Positions 10,001 to 19,078 of a DNA stretch of 64,000 nucleotides are shown in pieces. Position 1 is the stretch's first letter. Each line of letters begins with the position of its first letter. The stretch is taken from assembly GCA_951394045.1 (NCBI GenBank), contig OX595986.1:3253534-3317533 (forward strand). The letters are read 5' to 3'. Below the pieces are notes generated by a model. The model was not told the origin of the DNA, did not search any database, and saw only the letters and a program-made list of their open reading frames with translations. This stretch comes from Nitzschia sp. DOCU1. Its lineage: Eukaryota > Bacillariophyta > Bacillariophyceae > Bacillariales > Bacillariaceae. The translations under genes and the position numbers were made by a program.

Positions 10001-10311
10001 GTAATTAGTAGCCTGACAATCAGTTGCCCCTTTTGTCAACTTAATTCCCAGCGCTAATGGAGGTGCATGTACTTTGCTCTCCTTTCATCATCGGGAGAAA
10101 ACGACGATGATGGGAAAAAGGCGAAAACGAAAAAAGTCGAAAAAAAAGGAAAGACGAGAAATGACGATGGCCGATGACGTCATCATGAATGACAAAGCCG
10201 ACTAAAAGTACGTCATCGTGAGTTTGGTGCACCGCGACTGTGCGCTTTTCTACACTATTACTGAATTGCAATGCTATCGACTACCGGTAGTTCCCTTATA
10301 TTCGTACTATT
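10001..10311. promoter_or_regulatory. Upstream region of the ABC1 kinase gene with CRE-like palindrome
   Basis: About 310 bp between the kinase start and the 3' end of the next minus-strand gene. It holds a purine-rich stretch, GAAAAA/AAAAAGG on the plus strand (10110-10150), and the 12-bp palindrome GATGACGTCATC at 10173-10184, whose core TGACGTCA is a classic CRE/bZIP site. Binding is untested. Confidence 0.35.
10173..10184. promoter_or_regulatory. CRE/bZIP palindrome GATGACGTCATC
   Basis: A perfect 12-bp palindrome with the TGACGTCA core, about 175 bp upstream of the ABC1-kinase start codon. TGACG-type elements mediate CO2/cAMP responses through bZIP factors in diatoms, so a regulatory role is plausible but untested. 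Confidence 0.4.
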
Positions 10312-11661
10312 TTACTGGAAATCCGCCGGTGTCCAGAACCATAAACTTCCATGAATACCAGATTTACCTCTCCATGCCTCCGGCAGTTTTTCCTTGAGAT
10401 CGGCCGCCTCCTTTTTGAGTCGCTTTGCATCTCCTTCTCTCTTGTCCCAATCCGAGCAGAGCTTGGAATATCCAAGCAGCGCATCCTGTAGTTCCAGCAC
10501 AGAAAGTGGTCCCGAGGGCAAGCCCTTGCGGTCCGTGGCGGATTGAAAAAGTCCTTCGGCCGTGACGGCGCTTCCAGCTTGCTGGTAGCACGAAGCTGCG
10601 ACCGCTAGAACACGACGGATTCCTTCCCCATCTGTAGAACCAGCCGGACCGATAGCTTCCAAGCCTTTCTTGGCATACTCGGATGCCTTGCTGAGCCTAT
10701 CACTTCTATCGTTTTCATAGTTCAACACGCCCCACGCCAAATCGGCTTTCATTGCGGCCCGCAGCACTTTGGAAGCTTTGGATAATTGCGATGATTCTTC
10801 CGACGGTTCACGCTCTGTTTTCTGTAGACCCTGGAACCATACTTTGAGTGCGGCATCCATGGGAACAGAGACATTATTGGTCTCTTCCAAAAAATTATTG
10901 TACACGGCTTCGGCCACACCGCAGTTGGCATGCGCTGCCGCCGATGGCAGTGAATTTGACGCGGGGTGGCGTTCTAGAAACTTGATGGTAATTCGAAAGT
11001 AGTCTCTGACCGAATAAGCATCATCCATCGTCGTCATGGCCGTCAACTGCGAGAGCGCCTTTCCTGTCATTGCTGATGCCAGGTGTAACGGCGTCGTTGG
11101 AAAGCTTTCTTGCATGTCATCGTATTTCGAAATGAGTGACTCACAGAGTTCTTGAGACTGAGAGAATTCCCCTTTTGTCCACAGTACTTTGGCTTTTGCA
11201 ATGAGCATATCGTCCAACGCGTTTGGTATTGTCACTGTGTCACCCTTGGACTCTATTTGATGAGTCAAATCGTCTAGTGTCTGCAACGCCTCCTGATACA
11301 TTCCTAGTCGATGCTGGTATTCCGCGGCCAGGGCATTGACTGCCAAGTATTCGCTTCCACCTTTATTGAAAGAAGCAAAAACATCGGATGCTCGTCGAAG
11401 ATTGTCCAAGGTGGAATGCGACGGGAACTCTGTCCACGCGGTTTCCACTTCGGGTAGTTGTCGAATGGATGCCAGATTTGGAACGATAAAACGTTTGTCC
11501 AATCCAAGGCTCGACTTGCTAAAGGGTAAACGTTCTGTGGATGGGGCCGTTTCGGTAGAGAAAGGCCTCTGGACGCCCGATCCTCCAGCAAAACCCCCAC
11601 GGTCGACGACTCGAACGAGTAGGCGATTGCATCTCCTTATTGTGGCTGTTGACATTATCAT
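10312..11661 (-). CDS. TPR-like helical protein, probably organelle-targeted
   Basis: The frame starting at ATG 11661 (MIMSTATIRRCNRLLVRVV) encodes about 449 aa. An Arg-rich, acid-free N-terminus suits mitochondrial or plastid import. The body is a run of antiparallel helices with TPR-like spacing of Ala, Leu and Tyr (residues 80-420), and the C-terminus ends LWFWTPADFQ. No catalytic motif is visible and I cannot name the family. The frame extends upstream without a stop to 11904, but a consensus acceptor (TTTTTAG at about 11740) suggests that part is 5' UTR with an intron. It is divergent from the sirtuin gene. Confidence 0.65.
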   Translation of the reverse strand: MIMSTATIRRCNRLLVRVVDRGGFAGGSGVQRPFSTETAPSTERLPFSKSSLGLDKRFIVPNLASIRQLPEVETAWTEFPSHSTLDNLRRASDVFASFNKGGSEYLAVNALAAEYQHRLGMYQEALQTLDDLTHQIESKGDTVTIPNALDDMLIAKAKVLWTKGEFSQSQELCESLISKYDDMQESFPTTPLHLASAMTGKALSQLTAMTTMDDAYSVRDYFRITIKFLERHPASNSLPSAAAHANCGVAEAVYNNFLEETNNVSVPMDAALKVWFQGLQKTEREPSEESSQLSKASKVLRAAMKADLAWGVLNYENDRSDRLSKASEYAKKGLEAIGPAGSTDGEGIRRVLAVAASCYQQAGSAVTAEGLFQSATDRKGLPSGPLSVLELQDALLGYSKLCSDWDKREGDAKRLKKEAADLKEKLPEAWRGKSGIHGSLWFWTPADFQ

Positions 11662-12126
11662 CACGCGAGAATCTCGATACAATTTTGCAAAAGATGGATC
11701 GTTGTAACGGCTGTCAAAAAGGAACGTGTCGACCTTTCTAAAAAGAAACAAGCAATGAGAAGTGATGAGGACCTTTGCGATGCTTCGCTGGTTTCGAGAG
11801 ATCTCGACAACAGCACAACATGCATCTCCTCTCTTCATCTTGCAAATTTGTTTGGTCCTTTGAATCAAAGATCTTGCCTTTGCCAACGCGCGCCGGGCAG
11901 TCATCTCTCATCGTGGATTTCCCTCCGACAAAACGAACGAGCAAGCCAGCCATCTGCTCGGCCAGCTTCATTCTGCTGCCGTCACCTTTTTTCTTCGTCA
12001 CAATTCTGCGGCCGAACCATGGTCTCGTCTCGTCATTTTCTGCAACTCGCCTCCAAGCTCCTAAAGTGACTCCTCCTTCCAACCCTCATAGCTACCACAT
12101 CCTTCTTTGAATTCACGTGGTGGTGG
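11662..12126. other. Divergent intergenic region (TPR gene / sirtuin)
   Basis: About 465 bp. It probably holds the 5' UTR of the minus-strand TPR gene, with a likely UTR intron acceptor near 11740, and the sirtuin promoter. The short plus-strand frames at 11755-12110 overlap in several phases and show no protein features. Confidence 0.4.
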
Positions 12127-13357
12127 ATGAGAAGCTGCATTTCTCTTCTCACTGCCCTCCTGGCATTTTCGTCGCAGCATTTCTGTCAATCTTACAAAAT
12201 GGTATCTTTGACCGGCCGTACTTCCCTCGTGGCCCGAAGGAGCCTGTCGGCAGGAATGCACCAAGTGACAGAGAGACCGCCGGATCCAAATACACTATTG
12301 ACTCCCTCGCAATTGGAAGAAAAAGCTTCCATGTTATTGGACTGGTGGCGGGACAAGAGCAATGTCTTTTGCATTACGGGAGCTGGATTGTCCACGGATT
12401 CAGGCATACCGGATTATCGGGGAAACAATGGGTCGTATCATCGAGGCCACAAACCTATCGTTCATCAACAATATATGGATAGTGAATATCAAAGAAAACG
12501 ATACTGGGGCCGATCCATGGTCGGTTGGAAGGGGTTTGATCGTGCCAAGCCAAACGTAAGTGAAAGAAATCTTGGCCCTTGGCAGTGCCTTTTGCATTTC
12601 TAACATGTCACTATAGCCTGGTCATTTGGCACTGGCGGAACTGGAACGATTGAATTATCTTGGAGTCACAATGCCGGACAAACCAGAATTCTACGAGCCA
12701 GAAAACGTCAATGATTATTACATGCAAAGTTTAGGCAGAAGAAAACTGGCGATTGTGACACAAAATGTAGATTCCTTGCACGAACGAGCTGGATCCAAGG
12801 AGGTCATTCATCTGCATGGACGAGGTGGGCTGTTGAAATGTATGAATTGTGGACAAAGGCACGATCGAAACGAGTTTCATCGGGAATTGGAAATGACGAA
12901 TAGTTTATGGTTGGCCCAGGCGAAAGAAGGCTACGAGGAAGCTACGGAAATGCGGCCGGACGGCGATGCCTTGGTGAAGGAAGTCGATTACAATCACGTG
13001 CATGTACCGAATTGTTCGCATTGTGGGAGTGGTTTCTACAAACCCGATGTTGTATTTTTCGGCGACACTGTTCCAAAGGAACGGGTTGCCCTATGCCAAA
13101 GCGCTGTCGACAAGGCGGACGGTATTTTGGTCGTTGGGTCTTCTCTAGCAGTTCACTCTGCCTTTCGACACATTCGGGCAGCGTCGAAGAAGGGCGTACC
13201 AGTTGCTATTCTCAATGTGGGGGAAACGCGTGCCGAGGCCGAAGGTCTTGACCATATTCTAAAGATCGAAGCGCCGGCAAGCGACGCGCTGAGTCTATGC
13301 GTGCAAAAGTTTGTCGAGGAAGATGTGTCGCCAGTTACGGCAGCTACGCATTCATAA
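12127..13357 (+). CDS. Sirtuin (NAD-dependent deacylase), class II/SIRT4-like
   Basis: Two exons, 12127-12555 and 12617-13357, with a 61-bp GT-AG intron, encode 389 aa. It removes acyl groups from protein lysines using NAD+. Visible motifs are GAGLSTDSGIPDYRG (85-99, NAD binding), TQNVDSLH (191-198), the catalytic His in HLHG (210), two zinc pairs CxxC (218/221 and 276/279), VVFFGD and GSSLAVHSAFR. The GAGxSTxSGIPDYR and QNVDxLH forms point to the SIRT4-like class II group. The N-terminus is hydrophobic (MRSCISLLTALLAFSS), followed by a basic second ATG at MVSLTGRTSLVARR. The first would suggest a secretory or plastid leader and the second a mitochondrial one, so the start is uncertain. Confidence 0.9.
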
Positions 13358-13375
13358 CAAATTAAATTTATGATT

Positions 13376-14464
13376 TTAGAAACCTTGGTAGTCACCTTTA
13401 TCTGGGTTGAGACCCATGGGGGCGGTGTCGTTTGGGTCTCCAAGTGCGCCAGATTCCATAATGCTCTGTTGATATTTGGCCCATTCGAGAGGTACGCTTT
13501 TTTCCATCCAATTTCTTGATCGGAAGTTGAATGTTTTACTCTTGGTACTTTTAAGATCCCCAATACAATTACTCCAAAAGTCCGTCAAATATTCCAAATC
13601 TTGGCTCATGGAAATGGATGGGATGCATTCTTTTCGTAGCACTGCACCTGTAAAGCCAGCGGCCTTGTATCGTGCAGACTCCTGTCCCATTCGGCCTCCA
13701 CCGGCTAAGGCTCGCACAGAACCCAGAATTGGAATCTTCTTTCCAAGACCCTTTGGTACCTGAGGAATAGGTACCTCTGACTCTTCCTCGGGTTCGTCCT
13801 CGTTGTCATCGCTGTCAACGGGCGGTCGTGGGGTGACCGAAAATAGAACCGAGACGGGATCTTCGCCCGTGATTTCGGCAATCTTCGCAACCAAGGCTCC
13901 GACCTCGTCAGATTTCCATATTTCCGCTGTTGATTCGGCAATATTTACTTCTGGGATGGGCTGAAGACCACATTTCAAAGCATCCTTGCAAATTTCTGCC
14001 CATGCAGAATCCGACGAAAGTTCGTCAATGCTAGAAATTTCCTTGCCGTCGCAAACGGACACAAGAATTCCTTCTGCCCCAGCTTCTGCCACCTCCGACA
14101 AATCGTCCACTTTATCGCAGAAAACCACCGGTAGTGGACTAGGAAAATTCCCTCGGGCGAGTTCTTGTTCGTTGCAAAACGTTTTCATAGCTGGAATTCC
14201 TCCAGAAACAAATGCAACGTTGGCCTTGGCTTGGGTCCGCATCTTTTCCGACATGGTAGTGATCAAAGATGATTGAAGAAGAATCGCCGTTGGATCACTT
14301 GGATCTGGAATCACAATTTCCGGGCTGAGAGTCAACTTTCCTGAAGGCGACAACAACGCTTCCAGTAATCGGCTTCTGGCCATTTGGGCTCGTTCCGAAA
14401 CGACTAACGCGGACACTGCTGGGATTAGGAATGTTGCAACATATAGAATGGATAGGCGCCTCAT
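13376..14464 (-). CDS. Probable plastid protein, possible TIM-barrel fold
   Basis: The first good start is ATG 14464, giving 362 aa. The protein begins MRRLSILYVATFLIPAVSA-LVV, a signal peptide whose cleavage context resembles the diatom plastid presequence motif, so plastid import is likely. The mature part alternates short strands and helices (KANVAFVSGG, PLPVVFCDK, AEGILVSVCDG, GLQPIPEVN), reminiscent of ribulose-phosphate-binding TIM barrels such as indole-glycerol-phosphate synthase. No catalytic set can be assigned, and an acidic loop of about 20 residues interrupts the second half. The function is unknown. Its 3' end is 18 bp from the convergent sirtuin stop. Confidence 0.65.
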   Translation of the reverse strand: MRRLSILYVATFLIPAVSALVVSERAQMARSRLLEALLSPSGKLTLSPEIVIPDPSDPTAILLQSSLITTMSEKMRTQAKANVAFVSGGIPAMKTFCNEQELARGNFPSPLPVVFCDKVDDLSEVAEAGAEGILVSVCDGKEISSIDELSSDSAWAEICKDALKCGLQPIPEVNIAESTAEIWKSDEVGALVAKIAEITGEDPVSVLFSVTPRPPVDSDDNEDEPEEESEVPIPQVPKGLGKKIPILGSVRALAGGGRMGQESARYKAAGFTGAVLRKECIPSISMSQDLEYLTDFWSNCIGDLKSTKSKTFNFRSRNWMEKSVPLEWAKYQQSIMESGALGDPNDTAPMGLNPDKGDYQGF

Positions 14465-16298
14465 CGTGAACAGTTGAAATATCAGATATCTGAGATACTT
14501 GTCTCTCTGTGTGGGTGGAAAGCAGTGCAATGGACAAAAGTCTTGTGCGTGGCTAAGTCGAAAACGAGTTCTTTTGTGGTCCATTGGTGAGAGATGATTG
14601 ATTTCGTCTCTCTTCTTCATTCTTTTGGTCTTTTCGTACTACGTGCGTCAGTCCTCGGTCCTTACTGGTATTTGACGACTCTATCGACTGCCAAGTCTGT
14701 CCACCCATCAGTTTTGGGTCCATCTAATCAAGACGCGATTAGTCTTCTTCGATCTATCTGGGATTCGACCTACCTCCTCCGCCGTTGCCTCTATTATCAT
14801 CGCGATTACGTCGCAAGTACGATATTTTCGGGTTTGCCAAACCAAGATCACTTCCTTGTTGAACAGCATTCATACAATATTCAGTTTCTGCTGGATTTTT
14901 GTTCAACATTCATCTTCTACTATTAATTGGACGACGACGCTGCTACTACCATCATCATCACAACTGATCATGCTGCTGGCTCCTGGTGCTGGATGAAGAA
15001 CTTTTCGAGGCAAATCATGATGTGGCGGTACCGAAACCAGTACCGCGGCGGACCTTGCTCCTACTGGTGGATGGTGCTGCTGTGCTTCATCGGACGATGA
15101 TCTACAGAATACGAGCTCAAACTCGCATACGCTCCACGTGTTCTGCTGGTGGTGAATCTGTGATAAGCTACTACTGGACCGTACTACTACAGTAACGTGG
15201 TGCTGCTGCTCGTCGTCGCCGGCTTCCTTCCGCTTGTTGCTACTAGCACTAGTTGTACCGTGCATGCAATCACACGCGGTCATCATGTTGCTTGTTTTTG
15301 TTCGGTGCAGAGCTTCCTCCTGTCATCAGTTGCACAGTGGCAGCGCAGTACATTGGGATGACCAGGCCTGCGTCAAGATGATAAAGTCGTCAAGAAAAAC
15401 AAGAATGTGAAGCAAATTGCGCTGAATAACCGCGAACGCACCACAAGAACTCTGAAGGAAAAACACAGGAGAAAAACCAGGAATGCAGTACTACGGCGAC
15501 GAAGAAAGACGAGGGTACAGTTTCGGAAGAACAAAGAAGGAGAAGAACAAGAACCGTACACCCAGATCTGCCCCGCCAGCAGCAGTGGAGGAAGGCACCT
15601 GTGCAGAAAGCCTTTATCGGTTGTTGTTTCAAATGGAAATGCTGGTCGACGCTCTGACTTGGTGGATTGCCGGCGTCGTTCATTGCTGCTTGGGCATTTT
15701 TGGCTCTTCTTGAAAGAAGAACACAGGAGTAAAAAAACAGGAAGCTAGTAGTATGGCGAGGAAATGCGATGGTTCAGTTTCGAAAGAAAAAGGAAACAAA
15801 CAAGGATAAGCAGCAACAAGAACAAGAAGACGACCACAGCGCACCAAGGCAAGCACCAGCAGCAGTAGAAGGCAACTGCGGAAAGCCTGTATTTCATGCT
15901 TCAAATGAAACGCAAGTTAAAGCCCTGACTTATTGGCTGATTGCCGTCTTTCATTACTTGGGAATCATTTTTTGCCGGCGTCCTCGGCGGCGCTTCAACG
16001 TCGCAATACTTCTCCCCCCGCATTCCCTTCTCCAGCCATGGAAAGGGGCCTTCAAGGATGTTTTACGTGCGCTAAAGGCCTTTCGCTGGTTTACTGCCCT
16101 CTAGAGAAGTGACATACTGTCACCGAGAGATGCCAAGTCTCACGTTTTTTATGCCTCTGATGGCTACCGATAGTTGATTGGCACTGGGCGCAAATCCATC
16201 ACCCGTCTCATTGCGACCGACGCGCTCCCGCGTCCAACGTCATCATCGAACTGGCGCGTCCGAGCCAGCAACGTCACAGCAAAAATGAGCAAGGTTGC
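14465..16298. other. Gene-poor stretch with decayed duplication
   Basis: About 1.8 kb without a gene I can support. Several frames of 60-115 codons exist but overlap each other on both strands. The section 14594-14926 may be leader sequence. The section 15450-15980 is an old tandem duplication, described separately. The final 200 bp probably hold the promoter of the LRR gene. Confidence 0.5.
15450..15980 (+). repeat. Diverged tandem duplication (about 260-270 bp units)
   Basis: Copy A (about 15450-15704) and copy B (about 15708-15978) align along their length with many substitutions and small indels. Shared anchors are CACAGGA (15464 and 15722), a CAGCAGCAGT segment, CAGAAAGCCT/CGGAAAGCCT, TTCAAATG and GATTGCCG (15665 and 15939). 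The offset drifts from 258 to 274 bp. Both copies can be read as similar peptides ending in a hydrophobic segment (ALTWWIAGVVH / ALTYWLIAVFH), but in different frames and without shared start codons. This suggests a decayed small membrane-protein gene or a non-coding repeat. Confidence 0.6.
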
Positions 16299-18746
16299 AT
16301 GTTCGAATCTCTCCCCAAACAACTTGAACTTTTCTGCCACTCTTTCGCACTTTCTGATGTGGCGAAGCAGGTAGTGGAAGAAGCAGCTTTGATAGCCTTG
16401 TATTCCACCAGAACATTTTCTCCTTTCGGTTTCCTCTTGAAACAAGAAAAACTCGTCAACGCAACGGAAATGCGAGGATCGAGGATACCTGCAAAATATG
16501 GCGAGGAAGATGATCCGGTTTCTTCCGAACAGCCCCCGACAGCCAGAACAACACGTCGAGAACCAGCAAGATACGACGAGGAAGATGATTCGGTTTCTTC
16601 CAAACTGCCCCCGGCAGCCAGAACAACACGTCGAGACCCTGCAAGATATGGCGAGGAAGATGATCCAGTTTCTTCCAAACAGCCCCCGACAGCCAGAACA
16701 ACACGTCGAGACCCTGCAAGATATGGCGAGGAAGATGATCCGGTTTCTTCCAAACTGCCCCCGGCAGCCAGAACAACACGTCGAGACCCTGCAAGATATG
16801 GCGAGGAAGATGATCCAGTTTCTTCCAAACAGCCCCCGACAGCCAGAACAACACGTCTAGAAGATGAACAAGAGATTGCCGGCGGTCGTGAAATCGAGCA
16901 AGAAAACAAGGAAGTTGAAGGACAAGAAGTGGCGGGCGGGGGTATTACGACTACGACTTCCTCTCCAGTAGACGAGGACAATGCCTCCCCGCCAGACGAG
17001 GGCGACCAAGTCCCAGACGAGCTGGTGCGAGTGGATGCATATGTCGTGGACGAACCAACTGGAGAACAAACGAAATCTTCAATAGAAGCCACAGTGCTTC
17101 AAAACGAATCCCATGTTGATTCTTTTTATCGTCGGCTGATCGTCTTTTTGGTAGTTTCAATGCTGACTCTGGGCATTGCCTTCCCACTGGCGCTTCCAGA
17201 CGATAATACTAATGGCGCCGAATCTCCAACCGCTGCGCCAGAGTTGAAAGACCCATGGCTGATTCTGCAGCCAATTGTCGGAGGGGGTTTGGAGGAAGGC
17301 AGCAACGAGCAAATGGCCTATCGCTGGCTAACGATGGAAGACCAGAGTGGCATTTTGGACGACCCGGATACTCCCGACTGGAGGATTGTACAACGATTTG
17401 CTCTTGCTTATTTCTATTTCGCTACCAACGGAGCTGGGTGGGACTACCAGCTCCGCTTTCTTTCCGAGGACGATGAATGTACATGGAAGGAAATGATCCC
17501 TTACTCAGACGGAGGGTTTATCGAAAAGTTCAACGTTACATCAATTCTAGCTGGTGTTACAACATGCGATTCTCAAGGTCGAGTCGAATCTCTTCGCTTC
17601 GCTCCAAATGGCATTCAAAATACAATACCAAGCGTTCTAACATATCTCTCTAATCTCCAAGAGCTTGTTTTTGAGGGCAACCCTTTCGTTGTTTCGCCCA
17701 TGCCGTCCTGGTTGGGTGAACTGACTGAGTTGACAACGTTGATTCTTACCCGATGTAAACTATTTGGCACCATTCCCAACGAGTTGGAATCACTGACCAA
17801 TCTTCAAAACCTTTGGCTGAACAGTAACATTTTAACAGGCGTAATGCCTGCTTCGCTATTTCATTCTCTGTCCGACCTCCGCCGTCTAGCCATACAAGAA
17901 AACGGCTTGAAGGGAACTCTCCCTACGGAAATCGGTCTAATTTCGTCTTTCGAACACATTGATTTAAGCTTTAACATCCTAACAGGGACGCTTCCAGACA
18001 CTTGGAATAAGTTGACATCCTTGAAGGTTTTGGCACTGACGAAAATCGGACTACGTGGCACCCTGCCAGCTTCTTGGTCTGAGTTGACAAATGTTGAGAA
18101 AGTGTATCTTTCCCAAAATACACTGATCGGGACACTACCAGAAGAATGGCGCGGCTGGAGCAACGTGGAGGTTTTGTATCTTTACGACAACATCCTGAGT
18201 GGAACACTTCCTTCTACTTGGAGCGAATGGACAGCGTTGTCAGAGTTGTACCTTTCTGGAAATTCCTTGATTGGGACACTCCCTCACACTTGGAGGAACT
18301 GGACCAGCGCATCAATTTTGCATCTCGACGGCAACAACCTGTATGGGACCCTTCCTGAGTCTTGGGGTGAATGGAAAGATTTATCAAGCTTGCATCTTTC
18401 TGAGAATTCCCTGACTGGGACTCTTCCTAATGACTGGAGTGGTTGGACTAACATAGAGTCGTTGTGGCTTTACGAAAATAGCCTGACTGGTTCACTTCCT
18501 GACGCGTGGAGTCAGTGGTCTAATGTGCAGGATGTTAGACTCAACGACAATTCCCTGACTGGCACTCTCCCAGAAGCATACGCGTTTTGGGGGAACATTA
18601 TCGAGGCCGACTTCTCGGCAAATTGTTTGCATGGGCCAGTCCCTTTGGAGTACGAAATCGAATGGGCATCCTTCGACGTGGACGTTTCCGACGTGCTTGG
18701 AATTCAACGAGAAGATTGCAAGGAGGGCAACCATACTAGCATTTAG
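16299..18746 (+). CDS. LRR membrane protein (diatom receptor-like)
   Basis: An intronless frame of 815 aa. From the N-terminus it has five 25-residue repeats (bases 16491-16865), an acidic/Thr-rich linker, one transmembrane helix (RLIVFLVVSMLTLGIAFPLAL, residues 279-299), a conserved juxtamembrane part with a WxxxYFYFATNGAGW-like element, then about 14 plant-type leucine-rich repeats (LxLxxNxLxGTLPxxW, residues 440-790) and a short tail. There is no cleavable signal peptide, so it is probably a type II protein with the repeats inside and the LRRs outside the cell or in the lumen. There is no kinase domain. The ATG at 16470 (MRGSRIPAKYGEEDD) is an equally plausible start. The ligand is unknown. 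Confidence 0.85.
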   Translation: MFESLPKQLELFCHSFALSDVAKQVVEEAALIALYSTRTFSPFGFLLKQEKLVNATEMRGSRIPAKYGEEDDPVSSEQPPTARTTRREPARYDEEDDSVSSKLPPAARTTRRDPARYGEEDDPVSSKQPPTARTTRRDPARYGEEDDPVSSKLPPAARTTRRDPARYGEEDDPVSSKQPPTARTTRLEDEQEIAGGREIEQENKEVEGQEVAGGGITTTTSSPVDEDNASPPDEGDQVPDELVRVDAYVVDEPTGEQTKSSIEATVLQNESHVDSFYRRLIVFLVVSMLTLGIAFPLALPDDNTNGAESPTAAPELKDPWLILQPIVGGGLEEGSNEQMAYRWLTMEDQSGILDDPDTPDWRIVQRFALAYFYFATNGAGWDYQLRFLSEDDECTWKEMIPYSDGGFIEKFNVTSILAGVTTCDSQGRVESLRFAPNGIQNTIPSVLTYLSNLQELVFEGNPFVVSPMPSWLGELTELTTLILTRCKLFGTIPNELESLTNLQNLWLNSNILTGVMPASLFHSLSDLRRLAIQENGLKGTLPTEIGLISSFEHIDLSFNILTGTLPDTWNKLTSLKVLALTKIGLRGTLPASWSELTNVEKVYLSQNTLIGTLPEEWRGWSNVEVLYLYDNILSGTLPSTWSEWTALSELYLSGNSLIGTLPHTWRNWTSASILHLDGNNLYGTLPESWGEWKDLSSLHLSENSLTGTLPNDWSGWTNIESLWLYENSLTGSLPDAWSQWSNVQDVRLNDNSLTGTLPEAYAFWGNIIEADFSANCLHGPVPLEYEIEWASFDVDVSDVLGIQREDCKEGNHTSI
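16491..16865 (+). repeat. Five 75-bp in-frame tandem repeats with 150-bp super-period
   Basis: Five units of exactly 75 bp (25 aa: A-R/K-Y-G/D-E-E-D-D, then VSSK, then PP-T/A-ARTTRR). Units 2 and 4 share the variant KLPPAA and units 3 and 5 share KQPPTA, so the last four units are a duplicated 150-bp dimer. The repeat lies in the predicted cytoplasmic segment of the LRR protein. All unit lengths are multiples of three, so copy-number changes would keep the frame. Confidence 0.9.
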
Positions 18747-19078
18747 TATCATTCTTGTAAAGTTAGTACAGTCTGCAACCGAACAAGATGATCGCAATGC
18801 ACACGAAACTCCATCTCGGGTGCATGCAGCACGGCGGGGTACTCCTGTGAGTCGACATCTCATTCTGAACGCACGACGATCGAACCGACCACTAGTCGTA
18901 CATACGGATCATTGATGAGCGGGTACATAGTAACGACTTTGGCGGTATCTTGTTCATGCGCTTTTGGATGATGCAAACAGCGATCACGAATCTCCATCAC
19001 ATCCACCAAATCGTACTTTATGTCCTCACCTCGGTGAGTAGACTCATCGATCACCTGTCTCCAATACCCGCACAAACA
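18747..19078. other. Intergenic region before the GH27 gene
   Basis: About 330 bp between tandem plus-strand genes. The alpha-galactosidase frame stays open upstream to 18950, but the signal peptide begins at the ATG at 19079, so the upstream part is probably UTR. Nothing else seen. Confidence 0.4.

Noticed and set aside
14594..14926. Plus-strand frame of 110 codons upstream of the duplication
   Set aside because: No signal, domain or repeat; starts within the presumed leader of the divergent plastid-protein gene; composition looks non-coding.
16280..16330. GTTCGAATCT resembling a tRNA T-arm
   Set aside because: No complementary acceptor sequence about 70 bases upstream and no D-arm; it overlaps the LRR gene start.
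16456..17092. Minus-strand and second plus-strand frames over the LRR repeats
   Set aside because: The 75-bp repeat is open in several frames on both strands. Only the frame joined to the transmembrane and LRR parts makes a coherent protein.
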